Shown: piece by piece, positions 15,920 through 24,293 of the stretch
Numbering within the stretch: position 1 is the stretch's first letter
Layout: every line of letters begins with the position of its first letter
NCBI GenBank assembly: GCA_024742285.1
Contig: JANSYR010000004.1
Location: 1 to 64,000 of the forward strand
Reading direction: 5' to 3'
Length of the DNA stretch: 64,000 bases
DNA from: a bacterium
GTDB lineage: Bacteria > Myxococcota_A > UBA9160 > UBA4427
Notes under the pieces: generated by a model
The model's input: only the letters and a program-made list of their open reading frames with translations
Database searches by the model: none
What the model was told of the DNA's origin: nothing
Made by a program: the position numbers and the translations under genes

Positions 15920-16788
15920 GGCCGACGAAGGCGCGAAGACGAGACAGGCTGACCCTTTTCGCCGTCGGCCTCGTCGGTGCCGCCTGGTCGCTGACCGCGC
16001 TCGCCCAGCCGCCGACCGCCTACGACACGACCCTCCTCCTGGGCGCTTCGCCACCCATCCTCGTCGAGGACGAGGACGTCGTCGCGTTCTCCCCATCGGG
16101 TCCCGTGGTGCTCGCGGACCTGCCGCCCCTCCCCGCGAATGCGGGGCTCAACGCGTTCGAGCGCGACGGACCGGACGTGCTCTTCAGTCTCGACGTGACG
16201 GCGATCGTCGAGGGCACGACGATCGAGCCCCGGGACGTCGCGCGCTGGAACGGTTCGGCGTTGAGCCTGGAGATCGACGGAAGCGCAGTCGGCATTCCGG
16301 ACGGGATCGAGATCGACGCCGTCGCCCTGTCGCTCTCGACGGGCAACCTCCTGATCTCGATCGACGGCACCGCGCTCGTCGGACCGGTGACGGTCGAAGA
16401 CGAAGACCTCCTGCGACCCGCCCCCGCTCCTCTGATCGTCTTCGACGGGTCCGCCGAGGGGATCGACCCGGCGCTCGACCTGAACGGCTTCGGTCTGCTG
16501 ACGCCGACGCTCGGGCTCCTGACCTTCGACGGCAGCGGCCAGGTCGATGGCATCGACTTCGACGACGAAGACCTCCTCGCCTGGGACTTCACCACTGGAG
16601 CGTTCACCCTCTACCTGGACGGATCCGCCCTGCGCCCCGCCACCCCGGCCGCGGACGTCCAGGCCGTGCCGGAGCCACTCGTCGGTCGGATGACACTGTG
16701 GGGTGTACTCGCGCTCGCCTCGCGCGGGCTCAGGAAGCGGGTCGCCGAACGCCGACGGGCACACCTAGCCGGCGTGCGAAGCGGCTGA
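15910..16788 (+). CDS. Exported DGS-repeat protein with degenerate PEP-CTERM tail
   Basis: This 292-residue protein has a GTG start overlapping the previous gene, a signal peptide (LTLFAVGLVGAAWSLTALAQ), and about three diverged repeats of roughly 60-70 residues built on V/F-DEDLL, L-x-FDGS and LLISIDGT-like elements. The C-terminus reads VPEPLVGRMTLWGVLALASR followed by a basic stretch, a weak PEP-CTERM signal whose hydrophobic helix is short. It is likely a surface protein sorted like its neighbour. No enzymatic motif is visible. Its last 59 bp overlap, tail to tail, the 3' end of the BTAD regulator on the other strand, so the basic tail is encoded in shared DNA. Confidence 0.72.
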   Translation: MSVGPTKARRRDRLTLFAVGLVGAAWSLTALAQPPTAYDTTLLLGASPPILVEDEDVVAFSPSGPVVLADLPPLPANAGLNAFERDGPDVLFSLDVTAIVEGTTIEPRDVARWNGSALSLEIDGSAVGIPDGIEIDAVALSLSTGNLLISIDGTALVGPVTVEDEDLLRPAPAPLIVFDGSAEGIDPALDLNGFGLLTPTLGLLTFDGSGQVDGIDFDDEDLLAWDFTTGAFTLYLDGSALRPATPAADVQAVPEPLVGRMTLWGVLALASRGLRKRVAERRRAHLAGVRSG

Positions 16789-19700
16789 GGTCCGCGCCGA
16801 TCGGCAGCCCCGCTTCCTCCAGACGACGAAGCCCGAGCTCGACGACGGCGCGCGCGCTCCTTCGATCCCCTTTCCGGAAGTACGCGATCGCCTGGAGTCG
16901 GTAGGCATCCTCGGCGAGCTCGTCCTCGGCCAGCGCCGCTTCCAGCCAGCGATGGGCCTCTTCGAACCGTGACCGGCCTACGAGCAGGCCCGCGGCGCGA
17001 ACGCAGCCGGCGATGAACCTCGCCCGAAGGCGCACTCGCTCCATCTCGCCCCAGGACGCATCCGGCGCGTCCGACAGGAAGTCGCCGCGGTAGAGGGGCA
17101 AGGCCGACTCGAGCGCCGCCAGCGCGGCGGCCGTGCGCCCCGCGCGATCGAGTCGCTCCGCATGGTCGAGCCCCTTCTGGAACTCCTCCGAGTCGACCAC
17201 GAGCCAGCTCCCCGACTCCAGCCGGATCGAGCCCGATTCGGAGCGCACGAAGTACGGAGGCGCATTCGACTCCCGGGCCGGCTCGAGGGCGTTGATCAGG
17301 TGGTTGAGGTTGACGCGCAGATTATTCGATGCCGCCGGGCCGTCGAGCTCCGGCCAGAGGGCGTCGGCCAGCTCGTCACGCGAAGCGCGCCCCTTCCAGG
17401 CGAGGCGCTGCAGGAGCGCACGGACGCGCTGGCGGGCCAACGCCGGGTGCTGGACGATCACGCCGTCGCGTCGGACCTCGAGCGGACCCAGGAGGCCGAT
17501 CGAGAGTCGCTCGCTCGGCCTTCTCGGCGTCTCGCCGAGGATTCTGCGCGCGAGCGCCACGCGCGGCTGGTCCTCGGACCGGGTACCGAGACGATTCGTC
17601 AGCTCGGAGAGCGCCGCGCGTCGTCGACCCGCAACGTCGCGCGCAATGTCTTCCGCTGGACGTTGCCCCGCGGTCGCGGCCGCGAGTGCGAGCTCCAGCA
17701 CGAGATCGGGCACCAGAAACGACCGGAACAGCTCGACCCGGCCCCAGTCCAGGGCGGTCGCCGGCCCCGCGTCCCCTCGCTCTCGCAGGGCGACCAGGGC
17801 TCTCGCGGCCTCCAGCCCCCTCGCATAACACGGCCCGACCGGGAGCGCGTCGATCTCGTCGCGCGCGTCGGGAGCGAGCACGTAGAACTGCGGCAATGCT
17901 CGGAGGGAGTGGCGGTTGTAGCGCGCCTCCTCGGGCGCCTCGGCCGACGCGGCGGCGAAGAGCGCTCTTCCGTCCTCGCCACGCCCCTCGGACACCGCCA
18001 CCATCATCTGACCCGCGGCCACCGCCAGTGCCGCTCGCGGGCCGAGTCCATCGTGCGAATCCAGCGCCACGCCGGCCATCAGCTCGCGCGCGACGCTCTC
18101 CAATCCGGCGGCCGCCGAAAAGAAGGCAACGGTCGAGCGGAGCACGATCGAGTTGTGCAGATGCCCTGCGTCCTCGTTCGCGACCTCCCCCGACAATCGC
18201 TGGAGCGCGCCTTCGTCCAGGCGCCCGAGCAATCCGCGCGCTTCGAGCCGCGAAGCGCGAATCGACGCTCTGATCACGTGCGGGAGCTGCTCGTCCTCGT
18301 CGACGGAGATCCGCAACGCCCGCTCCGGCTCTCCAGCGTCCAACGCGGCGATGAGCAGCGTCGAGTCCATGATCGGGCGCAGCTCCGCGACGGAATCCCG
18401 CGCCGCATCGAGCCGCGGCAACGCTTCCGCCGCTCGCCCTTCGAGCAGCGCGGCCGTCGCGAGCGAGGACCTGGCCAGCCCCTCCCGGGAGGGATAGTCG
18501 AGCTCGAGCACCAGAGCCGCCACCTGTCGAAGCAGCACGCCGCTTCCCGCGAAGAAGCCCAGCATCGCCATCGCGTTCAGCGCACCCACCTCGAGATCGG
18601 TCTCAGCGCCCGCACGAAAATCCTCTCGTGCCTGGACGATCAATGGAAAGGCGCCCTCCGGATCGAAATGGATCCGGAAGACCCCCTCGACGAAGCGTCC
18701 GACCGCACGCGCTCGCGTCGCTTCGGATCGGGACCGGACGAGCGCCTCCAGGTCGGCGGTGGATGCGCGCAACCAGCGGGACACGCCCGCGAATCGCGAG
18801 ACGACGGAATCGACCTGCGACTCACTCCCGACGCGTTGGGCGAGCTCGAGCGACTCTCGGTGGAACCCCTGCGAAGACAGCCACTCCACCGCGGCATCCA
18901 CGCTCGCGGGATCCCACTCGGCGTCGATCGTTCGAAGCGTCGGTTGCCAGAGGGCGTGCAGGCGCCGCTCACCCCGCTCACCGGTCGACACGAGCGGCAT
19001 TCCGTCGAAGAGCTGCTCCGCCGTCATCGCCGAACCGGCGACCCCCGCGACACGGGCATCGTCGACCCAGTCGAGGTCCACGAGGCGCGCGAGCGCGCGG
19101 AGACGAGCGGGGTCGATCGCCGAGAGCACCTCTTCCCAGAGATAGTCGCCCACGCCGGATGCACCGACCGCAGCAGCCAGCTCGAGACCCGCTGGCCACC
19201 CGCCGAGGCCGCTGTCGCCGTCGAGACCGCGATCCGCGAGGAAGCGCGAGCGCTCCTCCTCGTCGAAGGCCAACGCCTCGTCGTCGAGGGTGGTGACCTC
19301 CCCCGCCGCGATCCAACGCGTGATCGCGAAGGGAAGACTGCCTCGTGTCGCGAGCACCAGGTGGCCGTTCTCCGGCAGGACGTGGAAGAGCGACTCCAGG
19401 AGACGTGCGCCCGGGGTCCCTGCGCCCAGTCGGTGCGCATCGTCGAGCACGAGCGCAACGTCGTTCGGACTGCGGCGCCAGATCGCGTCGGCGGCCGCCT
19501 CGACGACGTCGCGACCATCGTCCTCCAATCCGAACACCGCGCGAAGCGCGCTCGCCAGGGAGCGCTCCCCTTCATCCGACGCGCGGCAGCTCAGCCAGAC
19601 GTCGATCCCGGCAGGATCCTCGCGATTCGCCTCGAGCGCCTGCGAGAGCAGGATCGTCTTTCCGAACCCGGCGCCCCCGCGCACGACCGTCAGCTTCCGG

Positions 19701-19825
19701 TGGAAGCGTCCGTCGAGGGCTTCGAGCAGGCGCGGCCGGTCGATCGTTCGATCGATCGACACCGGGGACGACCACGAGGGTGCGGAGTTGGGATGCGCGA
19801 ACGAGTTCACACGGCTCTCTTGCAC
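16730..19825 (-). CDS. Large MalT/AfsR-like ATPase regulator with BTAD domain
   Basis: This 1031-residue signal-transducing regulator has an N-terminal STAND-like NTPase with Walker A GGAGFGKT (residues 50-57) and Walker B VALVLDDAH (about 122-130). A long alpha-helical, TPR/MalT-like middle spans about 300-770. Near the C-terminus a winged-helix DNA-binding segment (SIGLLGPLEVRRDGV, about 795-880) leads into a bacterial transcriptional activator domain (SWLVVDSEEFQKGLDHAERL to about 1000). SARP/AfsR proteins place BTAD at the N-terminus; here the order is reversed, as in the MalT-plus-BTAD class. It probably controls nearby surface-protein genes, by position only. The 3' end overlaps the repeat-protein gene by 59 bp. 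Confidence 0.88.
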   Translation of the reverse strand: MQESRVNSFAHPNSAPSWSSPVSIDRTIDRPRLLEALDGRFHRKLTVVRGGAGFGKTILLSQALEANREDPAGIDVWLSCRASDEGERSLASALRAVFGLEDDGRDVVEAAADAIWRRSPNDVALVLDDAHRLGAGTPGARLLESLFHVLPENGHLVLATRGSLPFAITRWIAAGEVTTLDDEALAFDEEERSRFLADRGLDGDSGLGGWPAGLELAAAVGASGVGDYLWEEVLSAIDPARLRALARLVDLDWVDDARVAGVAGSAMTAEQLFDGMPLVSTGERGERRLHALWQPTLRTIDAEWDPASVDAAVEWLSSQGFHRESLELAQRVGSESQVDSVVSRFAGVSRWLRASTADLEALVRSRSEATRARAVGRFVEGVFRIHFDPEGAFPLIVQAREDFRAGAETDLEVGALNAMAMLGFFAGSGVLLRQVAALVLELDYPSREGLARSSLATAALLEGRAAEALPRLDAARDSVAELRPIMDSTLLIAALDAGEPERALRISVDEDEQLPHVIRASIRASRLEARGLLGRLDEGALQRLSGEVANEDAGHLHNSIVLRSTVAFFSAAAGLESVARELMAGVALDSHDGLGPRAALAVAAGQMMVAVSEGRGEDGRALFAAASAEAPEEARYNRHSLRALPQFYVLAPDARDEIDALPVGPCYARGLEAARALVALRERGDAGPATALDWGRVELFRSFLVPDLVLELALAAATAGQRPAEDIARDVAGRRRAALSELTNRLGTRSEDQPRVALARRILGETPRRPSERLSIGLLGPLEVRRDGVIVQHPALARQRVRALLQRLAWKGRASRDELADALWPELDGPAASNNLRVNLNHLINALEPARESNAPPYFVRSESGSIRLESGSWLVVDSEEFQKGLDHAERLDRAGRTAAALAALESALPLYRGDFLSDAPDASWGEMERVRLRARFIAGCVRAAGLLVGRSRFEEAHRWLEAALAEDELAEDAYRLQAIAYFRKGDRRSARAVVELGLRRLEEAGLPIGADLSRFARRLGVPVGVRRPAS

Positions 19826-19985
19826 TCCGGGCGAGGAAGCCGCTGGTGCGCACGATCAACGACGGAGGCCACGCGAGCCTAACGAATCCCCTTCCCGGGC
19901 CCAGCCGAGGACGACGCGGGCGGACGCGACGCAGCCAGTCTCTCTCGGGAAACGCAAGCCAGCGATGGGGAAACGCATTCCGGGT

Positions 19986-20489
19986 TCATCCCTGCAGGAA
20001 GAACCACGCCCAGGGCAGGATCACGGTGTAGAGCGCGATCCCGACCAGGGCCCAGGGAAGCTGGCTCGCCGAGAACGCGTCCGGCTCCTCGACGCCGGTA
20101 TGCGCGACCGCGATCCGGTTGCCCACGAAGGCCAGCGCGGCCCCCGCCGCCAGCGGCACGGTCCCGACGAAGAGCAGCGGGAGCCACAGCTCGCGCTGGA
20201 CGAGCGGCGCGATCGCGACGGTCGGGACGAGCAGCAGCGTGCCGGGCACCGTCATGCCGTACTTCAACATCCAGAAGGGCGCGAGCAGGAGCGCCCCCGC
20301 GTTGAAGCCCCGCCGCGGATCGGCGAGCGGCGTGCCCGCGACGCGGGCGCGCGCGGCCTCGACCTCGATCCGACGATGGGCGAGCAGTGCCCAGTAGAGG
20401 CCGAGCGCTCCGAGGGTGATCGAGTAGGCAGCGATGACGTAGACCAAGACGCGTCTCCGGCGCGAGGATGTGCCGCCGGAGGGTATCAC
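19986..20489 (-). CDS. Small integral membrane protein, DUF2628-like
   Basis: This 167-residue protein has about four hydrophobic segments and the layout FNAGALLLAPFWMLKYGM then AFVGNRIAVAH, which resembles DUF2628-type membrane proteins (FNWAAFLFGPFW then GNRLY). Function is unknown. The reported start is a GTG at 20487-20489; a TTG a little downstream, just before VYVIAAYSITLG, is also possible. It is followed, after a 160-bp gap, by the BTAD regulator on the same strand. Confidence 0.65.
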   Translation of the reverse strand: MIPSGGTSSRRRRVLVYVIAAYSITLGALGLYWALLAHRRIEVEAARARVAGTPLADPRRGFNAGALLLAPFWMLKYGMTVPGTLLLVPTVAIAPLVQRELWLPLLFVGTVPLAAGAALAFVGNRIAVAHTGVEEPDAFSASQLPWALVGIALYTVILPWAWFFLQG

Positions 20490-20563
20490 GCGATCGCGGC
20501 GCGAAGACGGGGCGCGACGGATCGCTGCGGGGGCGACAGCGGGACGGAGCAGACGGAGCGGCT

Positions 20564-21298
20564 CTACTCGACGTCCGACTTCGGGTCGAGCCCCGTCGGC
20601 GGCGGGGCGGCGACGGTCGCGCTTTCGCGATCGCTGATCAGCTGTGCGAGGCGCTCGACGGCGTCCTCGGCCTGCCCTCGCATCAAGCGGTCACGGATGC
20701 CCGCCGGCAGCGACCCGCCGACTTCCGCGCGGCTCACGTAGGTCGCGAACGAGCCGAACGGCGCGCGTGGCCGGAATTCCCAGTAGCCTGCGGTCCGCAG
20801 TCGGAGCACGCCTTCTTCGGGCGGCGGGAGATGCTCGTTCTCGTCGACCCAGTCGATCCGGTGGATCCCACTCGACACGTCGTGGGAGGCGACGATCCGG
20901 ACCGCGAGCTCTCGATCCGAGAACATGAAGGGCAGGTCGACGAAGGTGTGGACGAGGGCCGAGTCCCGGGTCCGTTCGAGCAGGACCCGCCGTTCGCCGC
21001 GGGTCGTCGCGTCGTTTTCGGCCATCGACGCCATCAGCGTCCTGGCCGCGATCGCCGGCGGGACCTCGAAGCTCGTCTCGATCCGGAACGCGGGCACCCC
21101 GGGCGCGGGATCGGTCTCGACGTAGATGGACCACGGGAGGTCCCCGTCCCGCGTCTCCGACTCCTGCCAACCGGCGAAGGCGTCCCCGGGCGCGTCCGCG
21201 GACGCGGTGCCTGGGAGCGCGACGACCGCGAAAGTCGCCACCGCCGCGATCCACACGACGGCCCAGCTCGCTCCGGTCGAACGGTCTTCCCTCTGCAT
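20564..21298 (-). CDS. Exported START-domain lipid-binding protein
   Basis: This 244-residue protein has a signal peptide (AVVWIAAVATFAVVALPGTASA). Its body matches the bacterial START fold: WSIYVETDPAPGVPAFRIET early, VHTFVDLPFMFSDRELAVRI mid, and a closing region WEFRPRAPFGSFATYVSRAEVGG with a final amphipathic helix. START domains hold a hydrophobic ligand in a deep pocket, so periplasmic lipid or steroid binding is a fair guess. The ATG at 21296-21298 is the best start; 18 upstream in-frame residues would precede a second n-region. It is divergent from the SnoaL-like gene at 21406 with about 107 bp shared upstream. Confidence 0.8.
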   Translation of the reverse strand: MQREDRSTGASWAVVWIAAVATFAVVALPGTASADAPGDAFAGWQESETRDGDLPWSIYVETDPAPGVPAFRIETSFEVPPAIAARTLMASMAENDATTRGERRVLLERTRDSALVHTFVDLPFMFSDRELAVRIVASHDVSSGIHRIDWVDENEHLPPPEEGVLRLRTAGYWEFRPRAPFGSFATYVSRAEVGGSLPAGIRDRLMRGQAEDAVERLAQLISDRESATVAAPPPTGLDPKSDVE

Positions 21299-21405
21299 TG
21301 GACGACACTCCGGGGGTCCGCCGGTCCCGTGGGCTCCGGCGCAGTGCGTCACGCGAGGGTAGCCTTCCTGGAGCCCTTCTGGACAGGGCGCAAAGGAGAC
21401 GATTC

Positions 21406-21858
21406 GTGGCCGAAACGAAGAACGCGGAATGGACGGCAGACTCGATGTATGCGCTCGGGGTGCGGCACGCGACCGCCGAGGCGGAGGGCGATCTCGAGGC
21501 GACGATGGCGACCCTCGTCGACGAGCCGGTCTACGAGTTCTGGCCGATGGGCAAGCGGATGATCGGGACCGACGCCGTGCTCCGCTACTACGAACATCTC
21601 GTGAGCGACTTCATGCCGTCCCAGATCGGCTACGAGATGATCTCCGAGACGGTGAGCGCCGAGGCCCTCTCCCAGGAGTTCGTGATCGAGCTCCGCGGCG
21701 AGGACGGAGCGCCGGAGACCCACCGCGTGCTCGGCGTGCTCTACGCGGCTCAGGACGGATCCGGATTGATGGGCGGCGAGCGGATCTGGGGCTCGGACGA
21801 ATTCCTTCGCCGGATGATCGGCCCGATCTGGGACGAGCTCGAGACGATCGAGGCCTAA
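21406..21858 (+). CDS. SnoaL/NTF2-like protein
   Basis: This 150-residue protein has the nuclear-transport-factor-2 fold pattern: an N-terminal helix, EGDLEATMATLVDEPVYEFWP, GKRMIGTDAVLRYYEHL and curved strands to the end. The family includes cyclases, isomerases, dehydratases and ligand-binding proteins; the chemistry here is not evident. The GTG at 21406-21408 is chosen because AAAGGAGA lies about 6 bp upstream. Upstream in-frame extension to 21298 would overlap the START gene promoter. It is convergent with the membrane-protease-like gene, with a 9-bp gap. Two other SnoaL-like genes occur at 23199 and 59811. Confidence 0.8.
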   Translation: MAETKNAEWTADSMYALGVRHATAEAEGDLEATMATLVDEPVYEFWPMGKRMIGTDAVLRYYEHLVSDFMPSQIGYEMISETVSAEALSQEFVIELRGEDGAPETHRVLGVLYAAQDGSGLMGGERIWGSDEFLRRMIGPIWDELETIEA

Positions 21859-21867
21859 CGAAGCGCG

Positions 21868-22386
21868 CTAGACGGGGGGCTGGAGCGGCTCGGGCTCCGG
21901 CGTCTGGACCGCGGCCTGCTTCGGAACGGAGCGGGTCACGAGGCCGTAGATCAGAAGCGGCAGCTCGAGGGTCACACCGAGCAGCGCGAGGAAGAGCACC
22001 CCGCCCCGTGCGACGCGGGTCGCCAGGTATTCGTCGGGCAGACCCAGGTAGAAGAACGCGATCGCCAGGCCCGTCGCGGCGAAGCCGCCGAGGGACATCG
22101 CCACGAAGGTCCCGAGCGTGTTGCCCTCCGGACCGAAGCTGAAGAGGAAGCCGGAGGCGAGGTTGTCGCCGATCTCGGCCTTCCCGCCCGAGACGATCGC
22201 GCCGAGATAGTGGCTCCATTCGTGGGCCAGGTAGGCGCCGACGAAGAGCAGCACGCCCACGATCCATCCGGACAGGTCCGCGACGAAGTCGGTTCCCGCC
22301 GAGCGCGCCGCCAACAGCCACCAGGCGACGACGGCCGACGTCACGAGGACGAGATCACGAACGATGAATCGGTGGAGCATGGACAT
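21868..22386 (-). CDS. Integral membrane HExxH protein (M50-like)
   Basis: This 172-residue membrane protein has about five hydrophobic segments. The second ends in GAYLAHEWSHYLGAIVSGG, a zinc-metalloprotease HExxH motif embedded in the membrane as in site-2 proteases. The second M50 signature (NxxPxxxLDG) is not evident, and the protein is shorter than canonical RseP/SpoIVFB (over 280 aa), so protease activity is uncertain. The Pro-rich C-tail (TPEPEPLQPP) is cytosolic or periplasmic. No substrate or sigma factor gene is adjacent. The ATG at 22384-22386 precedes a basic MSMLHRFIVRD n-region. Confidence 0.7.
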   Translation of the reverse strand: MSMLHRFIVRDLVLVTSAVVAWWLLAARSAGTDFVADLSGWIVGVLLFVGAYLAHEWSHYLGAIVSGGKAEIGDNLASGFLFSFGPEGNTLGTFVAMSLGGFAATGLAIAFFYLGLPDEYLATRVARGGVLFLALLGVTLELPLLIYGLVTRSVPKQAAVQTPEPEPLQPPV

Positions 22387-22598
22387 GGCGACTGCCTAGC
22401 ACGCCCCGGTCGAGGGGGCTCCTCGAAAGGGACGGGCGCCGGACACACGTGTCCGGGTCGCCTCTCCTCGCGACGACGCTCCTCCTGGGAGCCGGAACGA
22501 TGTAGGGGGTGGGGGCGCGCCAGAAAGGCTCGCATCCCGCAAGGGCACCGCGAGCGGCTCCGAACGAATCGGAGCCCTCGAGGCCTCCGGGCCTGAGC

Positions 22599-22784
22599 TC
22601 AGCCGGGGAGGCGGAGGTGAAGGGTCGCGCCCTTCGTGGTGGCCTCGAGGTTGGACCACTCGGCCAGCAGTCGGCAACGTGTGACCTGAGCGCTCCCGGG
22701 CGACCCCATCTTGATCTTGATCTCGCCCTTCGGGCTGCTGTTGAGGCGGTCGATGACCGCGGACCAGTCTCTGACTTTCCGCAT
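22599..22784 (-). CDS. Small hypothetical protein, 61 aa
   Basis: This is a short basic protein: MRKVRDWSAVIDRLNSSPKG, then EIKIKMGSPGSAQVTRCRLL, then a beta-like tail ending HLRLPG. Composition and alternating pattern look like a compact folded domain rather than noise, and the codon pattern matches real genes around it. It is unrecognised, with no signal peptide. The ATG at 22782-22784 has only a weak Shine-Dalgarno sequence (CAGG). A 19-bp inverted repeat lies 57 bp upstream, possibly an operator. Longer readings upstream pass through AT-richer intergenic DNA and are rejected. Confidence 0.45.
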   Translation of the reverse strand: MRKVRDWSAVIDRLNSSPKGEIKIKMGSPGSAQVTRCRLLAEWSNLEATTKGATLHLRLPG

Positions 22785-22840
22785 GATTGAACCTGAATGT
22801 GTGATTGGTGACGGACGCTTCGAACTGACAATAGCTCTTA

Positions 22841-22859
22841 GCACGTGTTGGGAACGTGC
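22841..22859. promoter_or_regulatory. 19-bp inverted repeat upstream of small gene
   Basis: Arms GCACGT and ACGTGC are perfectly complementary around a 7-nt spacer. Located 57 bp upstream of the 61-aa ORF start in AT-richer DNA, it could be a regulator binding site. No cognate regulator can be named. Confidence 0.4.
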
Positions 22860-23125
22860 ATGGGCGAGCTTAATCACGGAAACCGCGCCGCCTAGCGTTG
22901 CGGTTTCGAATTCGGAAAATGTTCGCGGCCATTCGTCACGTTCGCGTCGAACGGAGCCGCGTCGCGTGGCCGAACGGGGTCTTGCGTCGTTCGATCGCGC
23001 ACCGGCTGTGGCGCTCCTCGAGATGTCCTCTCCTGGCGCGCATCCCCGAAAGCGTGGTCGCCTAACGGCCGTTCGGACCCTTCCAATCCAACTCACCGTC
23101 AGCAGACGGTCCGTCACAAACGACG

Positions 23126-23152
23126 ACGGGCCCACCAGAACGGCGGGCCCGT
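23126..23152 (-). terminator. Hairpin terminator after SnoaL-like gene
   Basis: Arms ACGGGCCC (23126-23133) and GGGCCCGT (23145-23152) pair perfectly, with two further G-C pairs beyond one mismatch. It lies about 47 bp past the stop of the gene at 23199-23633. On the minus strand it is followed by only a weak T-rich stretch (TTTGT). Confidence 0.6.
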
Positions 23153-23198
23153 GCGGACGTCGACTCATCGAGGCGATTGAACCAGTCGGTTCGTCGCG

Positions 23199-23633
23199 TC
23201 AGCCGTTCTCCGGCAGGTAGGTCTGGAAGAGCTCACCGATCTCCTGCTCTTCGTGGCGCGGAACCTTGTAGTAGGTCCGGATGGTCAGGTCCCCGTTCTC
23301 CTCGAACCGGTACGTCTCGATCGAGAGGCCGATCTGGTCGCGTCCATTCGAGTGGAAATGATTCTCGAGCAGCCAGGCGACCTCGTTGTCGCAGATGAAG
23401 AGCGAGCCCGGGACGATCCGGAAGCGGACGTTCGGTTGGAAGAGGTCCCAGGAGTCGAGGCAGGCGTGTTCGAAGCCCACCTTTTCGGGGGTTCCGACCG
23501 GATCGAGCATCCGCACGGTCCCCGGCGCGACCTTTTTGTAGTTTTCGATCCAGGCTTCCTTGTCACCGGCGTTCCAGAGCTTCGGGTAGTTCTCGGCCCA
23601 GGTCTTCAGCTGGTCGAAGGTCGGCTTCGGCAT
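23199..23633 (-). CDS. SnoaL/NTF2-like protein
   Basis: This 144-residue NTF2-fold protein shows FDQLKTWAENYPKLWNAGDK, then GFEHACLDSWDLFQPNVRF and a long C-terminal sheet with LSIETYRFEENGDLTIRTYY. There are no identifiable catalytic residues. The ATG at 23631-23633 is favoured by GAGGAGC about 5 bp upstream; a start five codons earlier is possible. The gene is followed by a hairpin terminator at 23126-23152 and preceded by a GNAT gene on the same strand 54 bp away. Confidence 0.8.
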   Translation of the reverse strand: MPKPTFDQLKTWAENYPKLWNAGDKEAWIENYKKVAPGTVRMLDPVGTPEKVGFEHACLDSWDLFQPNVRFRIVPGSLFICDNEVAWLLENHFHSNGRDQIGLSIETYRFEENGDLTIRTYYKVPRHEEQEIGELFQTYLPENG

Positions 23634-23687
23634 GTCTGCTCCTCGCACCTCCGTCGGGGACGGATCAAGTGCTGCTTCGGGAAGCGA

Positions 23688-24164
23688 TCAGGATAGTCGC
23701 TTGGTCATGAAATAGGTCGGCGGCGCGTCATGGGCGAACCCGAAGCGCTCGTAGAGACGCTGCGCGGCTTCGTTCGACCCGACCACCTCGAGCGTCAGCT
23801 TGGCCGCCTCCCGTGCACGGGCGCGCCGTTCGAGCTCGGCCAGGATCGCGGTGCCGACGCCGTGCCCCTGCGCTTCGGGCAGGACCGAGAAGTCGTGGAG
23901 GTTCACCGACGGCTGCCCCGCGAAGGTCGAGAAGCTCCAGACGCAGACCGCCGCCCCGACGACGCGCTCCCGCAGACGACCGAAGAGGACGAAAGCCATC
24001 GGGTGATCACGCAGTCCGGGCCCGAGGTTGCGTCGCGCTCGCTCGGAGAGCGGCGCGCTCTGTCCACCCGGCCCCCGCGCGTAGGCGTCGAGAATCTCGA
24101 AGAGGCGTTCGACCTGGGCCTCGTCCTCGAGATCCGCTTCGACGACGTCGATCGGATCGTCCAT
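23688..24164 (-). CDS. GNAT family N-acetyltransferase
   Basis: This 158-residue acetyl-CoA-dependent transferase has motif A at VNLHDFSVLPEAQGHGVGTA (V-x-P, then Q/R-x-x-G-x-G/A) and motif B at NEAAQRLYERFGF. The substrate is unknown. It is divergent from the P450 gene with a 129-bp shared promoter region. The ATG at 24162-24164 is clear. Confidence 0.9.
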   Translation of the reverse strand: MDDPIDVVEADLEDEAQVERLFEILDAYARGPGGQSAPLSERARRNLGPGLRDHPMAFVLFGRLRERVVGAAVCVWSFSTFAGQPSVNLHDFSVLPEAQGHGVGTAILAELERRARAREAAKLTLEVVGSNEAAQRLYERFGFAHDAPPTYFMTKRLS

Positions 24165-24293
24165 CGGGTGCGCCCTCCGCGCAGAGCGGCTCCGGGCTTC
24201 ATGCGCGGCGCGCCGTCTCGGGCAACCCTACGCTAGAGGACCGGATCGGGGCGCGCATTCACGCGCGACGGATGTGAAGGAACGAGAGCCGCC

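Larger units (their letters stand above)
22785..23198. other. 414-bp intergenic region, AT-richer than surroundings
   Basis: It lies between the small 61-aa gene and the SnoaL-like gene, both on the minus strand. It holds an inverted repeat at 22841-22859 and a terminator hairpin at 23126-23152 (listed separately). No coding frame here is convincing. The lower GC at 22790-22925 suggests a promoter region. Confidence 0.5.
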
